A stretch of 60,000 nt of DNA from Acanthaster planci (Eukaryota; Echinodermata; Asteroidea; Valvatida; Acanthasteridae): positions 126,001 to 186,000 of the forward strand of contig NW_019091471.1 of NCBI RefSeq assembly GCF_001949145.1, written 5' to 3'. The notes beneath the pieces are model-generated. The model worked only from the letters and a program-made list of their open reading frames with translations. It was not told the origin of the DNA and did no database searches. Each line of letters starts with the position of its first letter. Position 1 is the first letter of the stretch. Shown piece after piece: positions 22,301-37,300 of this stretch. The translations under genes and the position numbers were made by a program.

Positions 22301-25300
22301 GATCATGGGCAAAGGACAAAAAGGAACTAATTTGGAATAACATTTAATTATAAACTTAAAACCAGCAAAGCAATAAGTTTAAGCAAAGTAAATCTAGTGT
22401 TTTATTTTCTCATGCAAAAACACCGTGAATTTGGACAAGCAAAAGCATAAAAGTAAAAATGTTTACATCAGGGCAGCCAAGTACAATTATACAGTGAAAA
22501 TTAGCATGCCGGCAAAAACATGTTAATGCACAAAGAGGCAAATTATATTCGGCCGAGCATAATTACCATAAGCAATTACCACAAGCAAGCATCTCCACAC
22601 CCTGCGCCAGAACAGCCCAGCTCAGACAGGTTGGTCACTGTTGGTCTTCAAGGTTCGGCTTCTTTATGGAGCCACGACACTCAAGGGTCTGGTCCCACAG
22701 CTGTGTCAGCCTCTGCCACAATCTGGCAATGAAGAGGAGAAGACGGCACGGAGGTGCTGACCCAACTCTGGCTGTTTTGGAATGCACATACTAAGAGCAT
22801 ATACAGTAAAATCTTGATAACTCAAAGTCGGTTGACTCGAAACTCTGCTTAATTGGAAGAATAATTAATTCCCGCCAAAAGAATAGGCTCTTATGAACAA
22901 GAACATATCCGTAACACGAACTGCTCACGTTGCCGGATTCATTTACCTCGAAGTTTTTGTGTAAGCAGATCCAAAAGAAACTGCCTCCAAAATACTTCCA
23001 GCAAGCGTAAACAGAATGCGGGTGTAGTTCTGAATCATTTCTGACACGCACACTTCATCTTTTCACACCGGAACACTTGCAAGCGCGCTACAGTGACGAT
23101 CGATCTAGACACGTAAACCATACTGTGACTGCAAAATCCGACTTGCAGGAATTGGCCCAATGGTTACAGTGGGCCCATTGTAGCCAGTGCGTCAGCAGGC
23201 CAACTGATGGCTCTTTGCGGTGGCTGCGGCAATGCATTGGAGATCTTTGTGTATGCGTCACATGTACGGAAGTTAAGTCTGGCCTAATGGTCTGGCCCAA
23301 CTGCTTGCGCTCGCCCTTGCGATGGCTGCCCAATTAGAGCCACGAATCACAGTATGCTCACGTGCAGTGGACCAACCACGTGACTGCAATGCAGAGCTTT
23401 TGCGTAGCCAAATCTCACTCCCCAAAAATAAAAAGTTTGAAAATAAAGAACAAACAACAACAAAAAAAACAGACACCAATAGCATTTTTGTTTTTACGAA
23501 ATTTTATTGAAGTGACAAAAAGGTGCGCCCTCATGTGATGAAAAAAGTTTTCTGACTCATCGGGAAACCCTGCCCGAGTACGCATGTGCTAGGCTCTGCG
23601 TTGCGGGGCGATATCAGAAAAGGGACCACCACAATGCGTAACACATTCAGAATGCAAAAGAAAGATTTGCCACACAAAGGTACACAGTTTAAATGATTGA
23701 CAGTACATGTAATGTGTTACATGTATTTATCAGCCGATTGACAACAAAAATCCTCCACAAAAATGTCTTTCTATGAACAAAAACTTGTGGCACCGAAATG
23801 TATAAAATAACCACAATGTCATTTCAAAAGTCATCGGGAGATTTACGGTAATTGTGCATCAGCGTATAGGTACATGTTATGATACACATCGTAATATTGA
23901 CTTAACTTCAAAAGAAATTGGAACCTTCTTTTAACTCGAATTATGGATTACTGAAATTTTTTGTCCATTCCCCAGATATTCAAGGTATTGAGATTTTACT
24001 GTACATGTAGGCACTGACTGAGAACAAAACAAATGACTATGGAGTCTTTTAGAGGTTTTTAAAACGTGCGTAATTTCCACACATACCTTTTTGGGGAGAC
24101 ACAAGGATTGGGATCAACTGGGATCGTAACACCATTCATTTGGGTGTACAGTCTGCATGGTACAGTATGCAGTTCCGAGTGCTCAGGATTGAGTTGAGAG
24201 CCAAGGTGTAGAGCCGGCTGCAGCATGGGTGGTGCGCTCAGCCCTCCTTTGATTCTCATGAATTCAAGGACCTGACATTGTGCTTGAAAATAAGTTTGGT
24301 TACACTCACAGGGCAATGATTTTTGTCTTTCTGTGTTCTATGATTTTATGACAACGTATGAAAAACGTACGCCACTTTCTTATTGATAAGTGGTAACATG
24401 ATCATTGATTGTCAATATTCAGGCCAACATGCTCCATTGCTTTAGACTTTGGATTGTATTGTTTGGAAAGGAGGGTCATTGTACCTGGGCTTGATTATTT
24501 TGATTCAGAGTCATGAGAAGTAGTGAGAAGTACCACCAAGTCTGTGGGGAAGATAAGTGGCAAAGTGAAAAATACCAAGTAATGTGGGTGATAGGGTCCA
24601 AACCTTAGCCGTGAGTAACGCGTCCATGATAACTGAGCATACTGCATAGAGTACCAAGGTGATTACGTCACGCACCCAATTGGTGTGTAAAAGGCATTAG
24701 CGCAAGAACCAGCGCGTGAACCAACACGTGCGCGTACTCCATTCGTTTAAACTGCACTTTCTGGTTCACAGTGATGTCACACTTCAGCACTCCATAGAGA
24801 TAAAGTAGTGATTTTGACAGGATAATATTGTTTTGCTGTGCTTTCTGCTTAAAGATCAACCCATTAAGTTGCTGTCCTCTTGTATAAGCCCAGGGGCTTC
24901 TAGTGCAACACATCAATTACATGTACATGTACATGTACTGTGCCTGAACACAGCTGAAGGTGCAGGTCCCTTTTGCTTCACAGACCAAACACCTTGCAGT
25001 AAATTTGGGCCTGACTCCATTGAAATGCCATGTGCTTCTTGCCCAAGTGATTAAAGAGAAGCCGCTCGGTGTTGGTGATCTTGTTAAAACTTTGGAAGTG
25101 CACAAATTATTGCTAACAGCATGATGTTGTGATATGCCATTGTGTGAAAATAGTGTTGGGGGTACCCACAGTACCATAATAAAGAGCAAGGTTTTTCGTT
25201 AATGTCTCGTAGCCTTCCCGTAAGGGTTGGATTTTGTAAGTTACTGAGCAGAGTTGGCTGCCTGGAAGTCCAAAAGTGCCGTACATTAAGGACAGATTCG

Positions 25301-28300
25301 TCAATTCTTCCCACTTTCTCCCTTTTCAAATGCACTGGAAAGGGCATTCTTGTATGTACATGTTGCTGTTCATTTTATGCATTTACATAAAATGACACTT
25401 TCATGTGGAGTTTAGTAATAGACTACAAAGTTTATGGCTCATAGTGAAAATGTTGATTGTTGGCTTATCTTGTTGATTTCTATTCCACAAGTGTATTCCT
25501 CAAGTGTTGCCCTCAAATTGGAAAGTAATTCTGGTACATGTACATGTAACTTTGTTTCAAATCAAAGACCCCAGTCCTTTAAAGAGAAGAGAGAAAATAC
25601 AATAGAGGCAAAAGAAGTCAAACTTTTTGTGGTTTGTATTCTGCATGAGTGCTATTCATGTGGGGGTCATTCTAAAAATTCAGGGTCCAAATGTGTGACA
25701 TTTCTGTGTCCCTGTTACACCTGATCTGTGTAATTTGACATGGAAATATTGCTGAAATGGACTTGTTTGGCAGGTAATTTGCATTAATGCATCTATGTTT
25801 GAAACTAGAGAATGTGTTCTGAACTTACCAAATCACATGTCAGATGTGACAGGGAAATGAAGAAAAATGGACCCCTAGTTTATGAGATGACCCATGTGCC
25901 TATTTGTACCACGCCTACAGTACACACACGCATACACACGTTGGTACTTAGAATGTGGAGCAAAGGGCAAAGAAATTTGTCTATGGAGGTTACGTGTACC
26001 GGGTACCATGGCCACATCAAAGTATGATAAAGGAGGCAAGGTTGGGGTCATGGCCATACACTCTAATATGTACATGTACTACAAGTGAATCTTTACCACC
26101 TGATGGGCACGCGTATACATGTATGCACATAGTAAACTTGCCTGTGCAGGCACTGAATGACATGTACTGGCACAGGGGTATATTGTACCGGTAGGCCTAC
26201 ATGAACTTCATGAATTTTGAACGTGTTTGGTTCCCAAGATTTTCCAAGAAGTCAGCATTATTCATATTTTTCTATTTATTTATTTATTTTTTTGTGGGAG
26301 GAGTTGTACTCATCCCAAACATGTCAAGGTTATTGNAGTGGCTTTGCCCCCCAATTTGTGGTTACATGTACCTGTACCAGTAGGTGATCCACTGATAATA
26401 TTCAGATAACTCAATATTATGCAGACTCCATAAAGACTAATGAAAGCCATGTTTGATTCAATATTTCATTCTTTATTCAGAACATCTTCAGGATGTACAT
26501 GTACCTGTACCCTGTCACCTTGGGTTTTCTCATGAGTGGCCAAACAAATACATTCATGTACGTGTACATGTGTATGTGTACATGTACCAGTGTAGTATGT
26601 GTTTAATAGATGTAGGCACATTTATGGCATTTTTTCTCGGGATGTCAGGTTTTGGTATGAAATTTGGGTGTTGTTTGAAGTTTTAGAAGTGAGTTTGGGT
26701 CAGTGTTCTAGCTAGGACCATTTTAGTGCCGGGAAAATTTTTGGATTACAAAGCCTAGTGAGTGCAGTTCTTAATGCTTTCTGATGCTTGAAATACGATC
26801 CAATTGATACATTTAAATTTTCAGTAATTTTCAGTTCATTTTTGGGGAAATCCGTGCTGGGTGGCACAGCCAATTTCAACCCTGAGTGCCGGGCGGAAAT
26901 TTTCAGTACCGGGTGGTGCCACCCGGCGCCGCCCACTGCGGCTAGAACCCTGGTTTGGATACTTTGTATTTAGGCAGCACAGAGTAATGGAATAATACAG
27001 CTTCAGTACATCTAGGCCTACATGGTCTGGTCTGTTTATGGAAGTAATACATGCACATGTACTACATGCTTGTACATGTATATGTAAGCACTGGTGCCTT
27101 TCAGTGAATGAGGGCCCCAGCTGTGCATACCGGGACATGCATGAATGGTCAGCTTCTTGATAAATTAAAGAAGAAAAGGTTGGGATTTGGCATACATGTA
27201 CATGCAAGAATCCTTTCCTCTACTGTATAAACCGATGGGTGCTTGTAGGGTACAGTTACATGTAGCTGTTTGGTTGATTTTGTCATGGTTTGAGATTAGG
27301 GGATGAGCAATGTGCAAAGTATCCGGTAAAGCAGTTGTAACAATGGCCAGCAAATACTGTGACTTCTAGTAGCTTACAAGGTATGGGTGTTGTCACAAAA
27401 TACAATGTAGCTGATATCGGTATTACGCAAATCATGCACTTTTCTGTACCGAGTGCTAACATGTTACAAAATCTGGATGGGAAAAGCCTCTTTAAAAAAG
27501 TCACAAATTTTTGAATAGAAAACTTGTTCAAATCTGAAAAAAATCCCAAGAAATCAAACCCCAGTCTAAATGTAATGTTCCCTGGTACTTGTAGCTCGCT
27601 CTGGTTTCCTACCACAGTGTCTGCTGTTCTTCAGTGATTACTGATCATGCGACCTCTGTGGATTGCAAAGCAAGGGGAGGTAATCAATCATTTGTGGTGT
27701 AATTGCTACATGTACAGTGCAGGCCATACAGGGGCATCCATTTTTGAGCATGAGATTAATTTGCAGGCAGTTTTATATCATGCTGCCAAAGCCATTAGTG
27801 GTTTTCATGTTTGTACATACCGACATGTACATGTACTCACATGTATACATGTACATGTACGTGTATTTTACACGTACGTGTATACAGTGTACATGTACTT
27901 GTACATGTATACAGTGTATTTGTACATGTATGTGTGTACATGTACTTGCAGAAGTGTACGTGTACATGTAGTTGGCTTCAAAATGTACTGGTTTGGACAC
28001 AAGGGGCGTGCTGAATTTGTACTACATGTACATGATTAAATGCACTGAACATGCACATCTACCGACAAATTCAACAAGGGTTTACACATGTACAGTACGG
28101 CACATCCTTGGGAAGGTTTAAAGAACTGCTCAAGAAATTAAGAACACTTTTAAAAATTTTGTTCATTTTCTGCTGCTGGAAGATTGATCTTTATCTCCTG
28201 CCTTCCGAAACAGAAATTCTTTGGAGGGTGTACATTTACATGTAGGTACATGTGCTTGTAATAGAGCAAGGCTTAAATCACAATTCTCAAAAATAAGTGG

Positions 28301-31300
28301 TCTTGTGGAAAGATTTGCCTACAATGGGCTGTATGGCATGGAAGGATATTACATGGTAGGAACTTCACAGAGGCATCATAAGCAATTACCTTGATGCTCC
28401 TGGTCCTTACCTCAATGCCCACTTAAATGTCCCCATAGACAAGTTGATTTTCTAATACAAGTGGCCTGTACAAATGAGAAATTGCCTTGCCCTTTCAACA
28501 CTGAAGTTTCTGCCCTGATATTACCCATCTTACAATCTTATTTAATGTGCGAGACATACATGTACATGTAGAGCACACATGTAGGTGTCTCCCTCAGCTG
28601 AACATTGTTCCAAACTTCCCACATGTATTACAGTTCATTCCAACTTTCACTTTCCTTCCGAATGAGACTTTCATTCTGCTGTCAGTATTTCTGTCATTGG
28701 CAACAGAAAATGGAATTTGGAATGTGTACAGTGTACATGTACAGTCATGTACAGGTACATGTATCACTACTCTTGTGCATTTGAGGGAAAAGAATCTTTA
28801 ACATGACATTTTGCCAGGATTTAAAATGTAAATGTAAGTCCAAACCTCATGCACATATCCTGATACCTTTTGGGTACATGTATATGTACTTCCTGCGCTG
28901 CAGAGGTTGGATTTGGACGCTAAGAGTGTGTGGACGTTCGTATGTACATGTACCGTACATGTATCAGGTAGCATTTAATGAGCTGTTTATGGGTCAGATG
29001 ATCTGTCATGTGCAGCATGTGACCTAGCACATTCGCTGAAATTATGCCAGACATGTTTGTGTAGACTGATGCAGGTACATTCGGCAGATGTGTGACAGAG
29101 AGAGTGCGCCGTTGGTTGGTGCCCCATGCCCTCACTGAGACCCTGTGTAAATATCTGCATGTACGTCAGGACGCTAGGTATAGTGCCCTCTCTTGTCCAT
29201 GCATGGAGTCCATTACATATTTAATTTACAGATCAGCAGATACCACTTTTGTCTTTGTGAGGTTGATGAACATACACACGTTCACAGTATGCTTGGGCGG
29301 TTCCGGCGGGTACCTGATTCTACCCAGTTCCAACATCGGGAACCGGCACCGGGTATCAATATTTTTCAGAACCGGGTACCCATAGAGGAGTCAGTTCCGA
29401 GTGGTAACTGATTCCTACCAGGTACCCGCAGTAGGGTGTTGAAACTGAAGCCTCACTAAAAGGCTCCATTCCGGTACCGAATTTAAGGGAGGAAACCTCT
29501 GAAGGCCGTCCTCTGAAGAGATTTGAAAGACAAGCATTGTTTATCTGCCTCTTCGGTTGAAAAAAGAGAACTTTTTTGTGTTTTTTATCTAAGGGTTGAA
29601 TAAAATCCCCTAAGTTTTTTATAAAATATAATTGCTGTGTCAAGTGCCGATCGGCAGCCCCCAATCCCACCCCCTTGAGCTTGTTAGTTTCGGTTGCCCC
29701 AACATGGATAGTTGTAAACAAGGTGTGACGTGTCAATCAAGGGGACAAAAATAATCAGCCAATGACGATACCACATGTATTCCATCCGGGGATTTGATGC
29801 TTCATTGGCTTGCCTTATATGGAATGTTGGGTTTGGTCAGGAAACTAGAAGCACAAGTTTTTTTCTTTTTTGGGCGTAATCATGCACATCTCATGTACAA
29901 ATTTACAGACCTGTATATGTAAATTGGATAGCAAGGATAATTTTCTGTGACGATTGCTTCCATTAACCCTGCCTTGATTAGCTCTTTAGTCCCCACTCTA
30001 CCTTGACTCTGCAGACATACATATGTACCGGTACATGCGTGAACATGCGCTTATACATGGGGCCTTGTGGGGTACCGGAACAATGGGAAGTACCCCACGA
30101 GGCCAGTTTTTACCTTGTGGGGTACCGAAATTGGTACCCCACAAGAATGTCCCAAAACTGATATTTGGAAATAACTCAAAAAGGGGAAATTTTTGGTGGG
30201 TAAAAATCGTCGCAAATTGAAGTGTTTTATACAAGGGATGTACAGTCGAAATTTCAACCCAGGAAAGTGAATTTAGTTTAAATTGGTGTGATTTGAAATT
30301 TTTTGCGTGTTGTGTGGGAGTTTTGTACATGAGAACAAAGAAAATACCCCACAAGTATAGCTGTGTAAGGATGGGTGTACATGTGCATGTAGAACCCTCA
30401 GTCTGACCCTCTTGATAACGACAGCCACTTTACATGTACATGCAAAGGTACATGTATTGTGTAGTAGTTGCCTGCAGTTAATGAAGACTTTAACAGATGA
30501 TGCATGGAGAAGTTGTTGTTATACTGAAAATGTGAACATCTTTGCCTCATATCGTACATTGGGAAAAAGTGATACACGTATGTACATGTACGTACATGTA
30601 TTGCAAGGCTAGAGCTTCACAAGGCAGTGTTTGTGGATACGAGGCTCCAGAACTGGTACAAGGGTTGTACTATGGGTGTGTGGTTTGAAAGACCACAGCA
30701 TTAACTGCTCAGTGTAATTAAAAAATCAATGGTACAGCATCACCTGTGGGACAGTACAATGCACGTACTGTATGCATATGTAATTCATTTTAAAAGCAAT
30801 CTTGTAATCATTACCAGGGATTGTTGCATACAAAACAGTAGCATTCGTGTACAGTTTCTAGTACAAGCCGGTATAATTGATGCATGAAGTGAATAATACT
30901 AGTAAACATGTACTTGAGGGCAGTGCTGGAAAGTGTTGTCACTGGCCATCATGACAGTGGATCTTGTGAAGTGTCTCTAGAAATTGCCAGCTGTAATTTG
31001 CATTCATTGCGTGTATGTACAGGGTACATGTATTGTAGTTTTACATCTGTGAAAATACTTCCTATCAATGATGCGCACAGTTCCTTGAATTCACTTCTGT
31101 TTTTGCTTTGGCCATTATGGATAATTAGTCATGTGGAGGGATCCATTTGCATGTAGATTGTGTGATGCCCCGTACCTTGCTCACTGGAAGAAATGACTCA
31201 CCTGTTGTGTGGTACCTGGACTCCCCCTCTGTGTGTGAGCTACATGCAGTACCACACATTCTGAGGGCTTGGTACGGAAATTTATGCAACATGTGCTTTT

Positions 31301-34300
31301 GCTCCAGTAATTGGTAAAATCCGAGTAGTGTGAAGGGAAAACAGATGGATTAAACACTTGCTAAAATTGCGTAACTTGTAGATGGTACATCACTGTACTT
31401 ATACATGTGTAAGCAGTTGCATATCTTGTACAGAACTCAGTGTGATAAATTATGAAAGGCAAGGCTTATCCAAAGACGCTTCAGTCTACCATATTTAGCA
31501 CATTTACTCGAGACATTTTCTTCATCACCCTGCATTTGAAAATTTACTAGTTGACCTGAATTGATGTTCTGAACAGTGGTGTCAAAATGCGTACATCGGC
31601 AGAAATTTATCTATATATTCAAGAAAGGTTGGTGAAACCAATTTTGTTTCAGGAGGCTGCGACTTCCATGTCCTCTCCCCTACAACCCCCCTCCCATCCC
31701 CTCCCCAAAGTTCTTCCAGGGGTCAAAATCTACCTCAGTTTTTGGTAAATCCTTTCTCAGTGAATAAACCCAAAGCATACATTTTGAGCACCATCGGTAT
31801 CTCCTTACCACAAAACAAAGGGTATCCCCTAAAAAAGAAGACAAGGATTTTAGAGTGAAAATGGGTGTTTCACAATAGTGCGCCAGCAAGGTTCGCAATG
31901 CGGTAGCTATTGTACACAGTGCACATTTGAAAAGGGTCAACATGATTCAGGCATTTTGATTGGCCAACGCCTTGCAAGCTTGCACTCTCGTGAAACACCC
32001 GTATTGCTCATGAATTTTTCCCCCACATGTAGGTATATTGTACATGTACAAGTATGTATACATCCATACATGTACTTCATATGAAAGTGCTTTTTGTCCA
32101 GTTCCATTTGATACCAGCAAGATGATGTTTGGGTTATGCATGACCGATCTGTGACAATCTGAATTGGCGATGTCAAATTTGGCTTTGTTGCCAAGATGTG
32201 GTTGTCAGAGTTGGGTGCTAGTAGTCTGCACAGTGCATATAAATGTACCAGTACCGCTATACTGTGCACCTGCTGGGGTTTTGTTTTTGTTTGTCATTTT
32301 AGTACGCTGTGGGAGAGTGTCTGTGTGACGTGCCCATGGATGCATTTATACTAATTCTTACAGAGAATTTGACTTAAGTTATGTTTCAACTGTGGTATGA
32401 GCAACATGTTTCCTAAATCGTTAACTGTTGTGTCAACTTTCTTCCTGTATGTATTTCTCCTCATTGCAACTTACATGTAGCTACATGTACATGTAGCTGT
32501 CAGTGGGTTCGCATTGTATTGTGTGATAACTACCCAATCATGTGGTCAGTTCCGGTATTTGATCACAACTGGGTTGTGACTAACCCCCATTGCAAACCGG
32601 TACTTGATCAGGTGACGGTGACATGCTGGTCTGCTGTTGATGTCATGAAGCTTGCTCTTTATTGTGTTAAGTTTTGGGAGTTTCTACAGGTCTCCTTGAA
32701 AAGCCCTCTTTACATGGATGCCTTTTCCCATCAGCCAGTGTTAAGTACAAAGTACTGTACATGCACAGTATCAATACGTGTTAGTTTTATGAATGCATTG
32801 GTATACCGGTACGTGCATGCATGTGCACATATTAGTGAAATGTAAAATACATTTTTTTTGATTCTGCAGTCTTGGTGCAGTCTGTACACAAGGCAAGGGT
32901 CACAGAAGCATACTGGTGCAAATGCAGTATTTTGCAATTCCATAGAGTGACTAAGACTTGTGCTCAGGCACATGTAAGTGTACATGTATCTAGTGAAGAA
33001 ATGAATTTCAGCGCCGCATTAAGTTTATGTACAGTAGATTCTTTCAGTGCCATTATTTTCAGGGTGAAATATGCAGCACCATGTTTGTACATTTGATCCT
33101 CCCTCATTCCTCCGCCCTCTCCCTTCCACCTCCCCCCCCTCCATGTTGCAACTGTGAGGTCATCAGACATACATGTACACTGGCTGTTCACATACAGGGT
33201 ACTCAGAATTTTCCAGGAAAGAAGGCAAGGTTTCCTGTTTCCAGATTTAATATAGTATAAGGCCTTGAAACTTGGCACTCGTGACTGAAATCAACGTATC
33301 TGGCAAACAAAAGCTTTTGGGAAGTGGAAACAGTGAAAAAAAATAAACCCATTTGTCTCAACATCGGCCTCCTGTTGCCAGGCACTAGACAAAATAAATT
33401 GTACTCGATGTGGGTGTTTCGAAAAAAATATGCAGCCAAACTGAAACATAATGAGTCAATGAAAATACTTTATGCCTGTACATGTAAATGTACGGTGTCT
33501 GACCCATTCAGTGAACATACACTGTACAAAAAATATGCCTGCAGTATGTGATAAGCCAGGTTTAACAAGATGTACTCCTGCTCAGTCGCTATGGTCACAG
33601 AGATTAGATTTATGAAGCTTGTTGTGTATTTCCATGTACATGTGTGCACTAGACATGGACCTGTAGCATCACATTGATACATGTTTGCAGTATTGTATGT
33701 ACGTACTAGTAGGCACTGTATAACATTTTCATGTACATGTACATTGTATGAACTGCTAAGCTGTCACCTCAGCCATGCCTGTCAGCTCAAGCATGGCTAA
33801 CTGTTCAACTTACCAGCATGTTTCGTCCTTGTGTTGGTTTAATTGTTGCACATGCCCATATAGAACAGAAAGAGGAACAAGACTTGGTAGTGTGAGTTCA
33901 TCAGCATGTTTTGTTTCCGTGCAAGGTAGATAAAAATTGAATTGATTCGCAAGCACGTTGGCAACAGAAGGAAGAATAGACTTGACCATGTAAATTCAAG
34001 GCTCATTTCAATTCCACATTAAAAGGGGAGAAAATGACGCGGCCCCGCATGTTAAATTTCTTATCTATTGGCACAGCTACATTAATACTGTTGAACTGCT
34101 GCATTTCTGATCAAGTTTTCCTTTTCTTTTTCTCTACTGTTTTATACTGCAGAGAAATTCCATGATAACTCACACTTCATTTAACGGTGATGTGACATAA
34201 ATTTGGAGCTGTTATTTTATGTCTGCTTGGTATCAAGGTTACATACATTTTACATACAGAAAGTATTTTGAAAACATACATGTAGTAACAAAAATATGAA

Positions 34301-37300
34301 AAAGAATTCAGCGAACTCTGAAAAAAAAAATTTTGCCAAAAAAAGGATGTGGCAAAACTTAAACACCTTTGATTTGAAAGCCTCCGCAAACACTGCATTG
34401 CTGGCAGAAAGTTTATGGTACTGTGCGTTCCATGATCATTTTTACACAAAACAAGTACTACTGAAATTTTGGAGACACGAATTCCGATACATTGTACTTG
34501 GTGTTTCAGTAACTCATGCATGTCCATCATCCATGCATGGGGCCGTTGATAACAAAAATTACTTTACAGTGCAATCATATGCACCCGTGCTCACAGTTAT
34601 CAACATACATGTACCAAGTTAAAAAAGTGTATTACAAACAATAATTCAACAAGGTAATAATATTTTTTTAGACCACAGAACACACTGCAGTACATTACAT
34701 CTCAATGGCATACATGTATGTATGCAAATGAAAGGTATTTTTTCCCCTTTTGATTCAATACAAAATTTGTTGTTTTGGTGCTTGGGTTCAGTTTGTAGAC
34801 ATGGCCACTTTTCCGCTGAACTTCCCTTCAAGAACCCAGAATTGAGTGGTAATGTTGTGTTCTTTGGAGCAGCAAGACCTGTTTCTGCCTCACTACACGT
34901 TTCACAGATTGCCAGCCCTTGGTTTGCAGTTGCTGTTGCCTCAGTGTGTGGGAGCATATCTGTGCTCTGAGCTTCACCCCTAATAATGGCCTATCCGTGC
35001 ATATTATTTGAGGCCTCCCCAGTGAAATCTGTGGCATTGTACTCAAGCTCTTAAACGCCATGGTTATATCTGAGTGTCTCGGCCTGTAGGAGGGCGAGGA
35101 AAAGATCTAGTACGTCTGAGTGGCGTACACAACTTGTTGAGGACAGTGACTGTATATAATACACAGCACCTTCAGGGACCATCAGGTGTAGAAGGAGGTA
35201 CCAAGCTGAATGCCTCGAGGCATCTAATGCTTTTACATTTAAATGTGTTGTACTTCGAATGCAGCATGTACATCAAATTTTTTTTCTGTGAAGTTTTTGT
35301 TTTTGAAGCCTGGGCAGCTGGGTGCCTCATATTTTTCTCCCGCTTTTCAAATGCCCATGATGATGAAGCCAACAGAAAAAAAGGTTATGTTTCCTTTTTC
35401 CCTATCTACCCTGTTTTGGACATTACAGTCCTAAAGGTTATTTTATAAGGAGTAGTTTGGGAAAATGTTAAATTGGAAGTAAAGAAAAAGCATTTAATTT
35501 GTGTGAGTGTGGTGCAGAAAGGTTCCATGAACATGTACTTATTTATGCACGCAACTTGTACCCTTTAAGGTGTTGCGTATTTCATTTGAAACAAATGTCA
35601 CCCGACCTCTCCTGCCGCTATTTTGAACCAGTATAAAACAGGTGCCAAAAATATATGCATTTCCTACCTCTATATAACCTACTGCTACATGTAGTTTTGG
35701 ATGCCATGTACCGGTAGTGCATCAACCAACATTTTCGGACCCACTCTGTGCAATGATACACACACCAGCGATAAACATGGTATCGAACTTTCTGTTGTCC
35801 ATGGAAAATCAGCAGTGTATGATGATGAGATGAGATACATGCATCCTATAACTTGGCTCAATGAGTAGCATCATGTCTATAGCATGCCAACATAAATGGG
35901 TCATTCCCTGAGGTTGGGACACAACTTGTGGCGGTGTCCTTTTATTACCTGACATGACCTGTAGCGTAGGTCATTTACTCTGTAAAAATAACACACCTTT
36001 ATATTCAGCCTTGCAAGATGTATAACAATGTCAATTTGGAATCCAAATGCAGGGAAATAGCTGTTCGTTTTTACGGAGCCCATGTACCATTAACAATTGA
36101 CACTGTCACAAATTGTGCCCCAACCTCATGGAATGACCCAAATGAAAGGTGCATATTGTTGATGTCCCGGTACCCTAACGTGTCGCCTTCGAGCTTTGTG
36201 AGAGCAAAATTTCACCTCAAATTTTACGCATGAAATTTCATCTCGCTGTTAACATTCCTGGTGATAAGTCTTAGTTTATGTACCCGCTACTAAGTTCCAA
36301 CGAAATTCTATTTTTGACTGATTTTCAGATTTTTTTTTCAGTGCACAGTAAACTCTTTTAAAATGTGCCCCTAAATGAAATAATTTTCTTTCAAACTCAA
36401 GTTGGGTGCAGGAGTGGCAATAATAATTATTTATCAGAATTTATGATCAACTTTAGAGAAATTTTTAAATTTCAATTTCAGATTTTCTTAGATTTGTTCA
36501 AGTTGAGAACATTCATGTTGAGAACACACAGCTGAATTTGTGCTGTATTTTCAAACGCCAGCATTTTTAAATTATAGGTTGAATTTAATGACACACTGAA
36601 ATTGTTCAGAAAGTGTTCAATAGCATATGTTGAGGAAATACTGGTCAACTGGCCAATTTGGAGATTTTCAACAAAGAAGTTTGTCAACACTGCATAAAGA
36701 AAGTCAAGGGAAATGTGCAAGTGCGCAATGCTTGTATAGGATCGATTATTGAACGATTTCAAAATACACAAGTACATTTTCACTCAACATACATTCATGC
36801 ACTGCACATACGTGTACACTTGTACTCCTGTATCAGTACGTTTATGTGGTCATGTGCTTGGAAATTTCCACTGTAGAAATGTTTATCATACAAGCTTAAG
36901 GTACGAATCACTTAAAAAGAAACAAGAGTGGTTGGAATCTTTATCACTGTAATAGTGGCCCAGTGAGATCTGTGCACATGGTACACATGTACACATAAAT
37001 GTATTAGACACTCATGCTGTCTCCAGATACTGTATACAGAACATGTATTTTTGTATTACGTCGTATGAGTACTCTGAGCAGTACTGATTGTAGGCTGGAA
37101 CATGTTGGTGAAAGGCATGTGTGAAATATCAGACAGGATATCCAAGTTATGCACAGGCATGGTACATGTACATGTATGTGAGTGAGCAAGGGTGTGTCTT
37201 TCATTAACACATTTCGAAGACATTTTGTCTGCTTGACACACACTGTGTCCACACACATGTACATGCACTGATACATGCATATTGCAAGCTAAGGGACTAT

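Noticed and set aside
27647-28039. Met/Tyr/Cys/His/Val-rich open frames around 27.6-28.0 kb
   Set aside because: They are translations of the ACATGT/GTACAT repeats, which are open in several frames on both strands.
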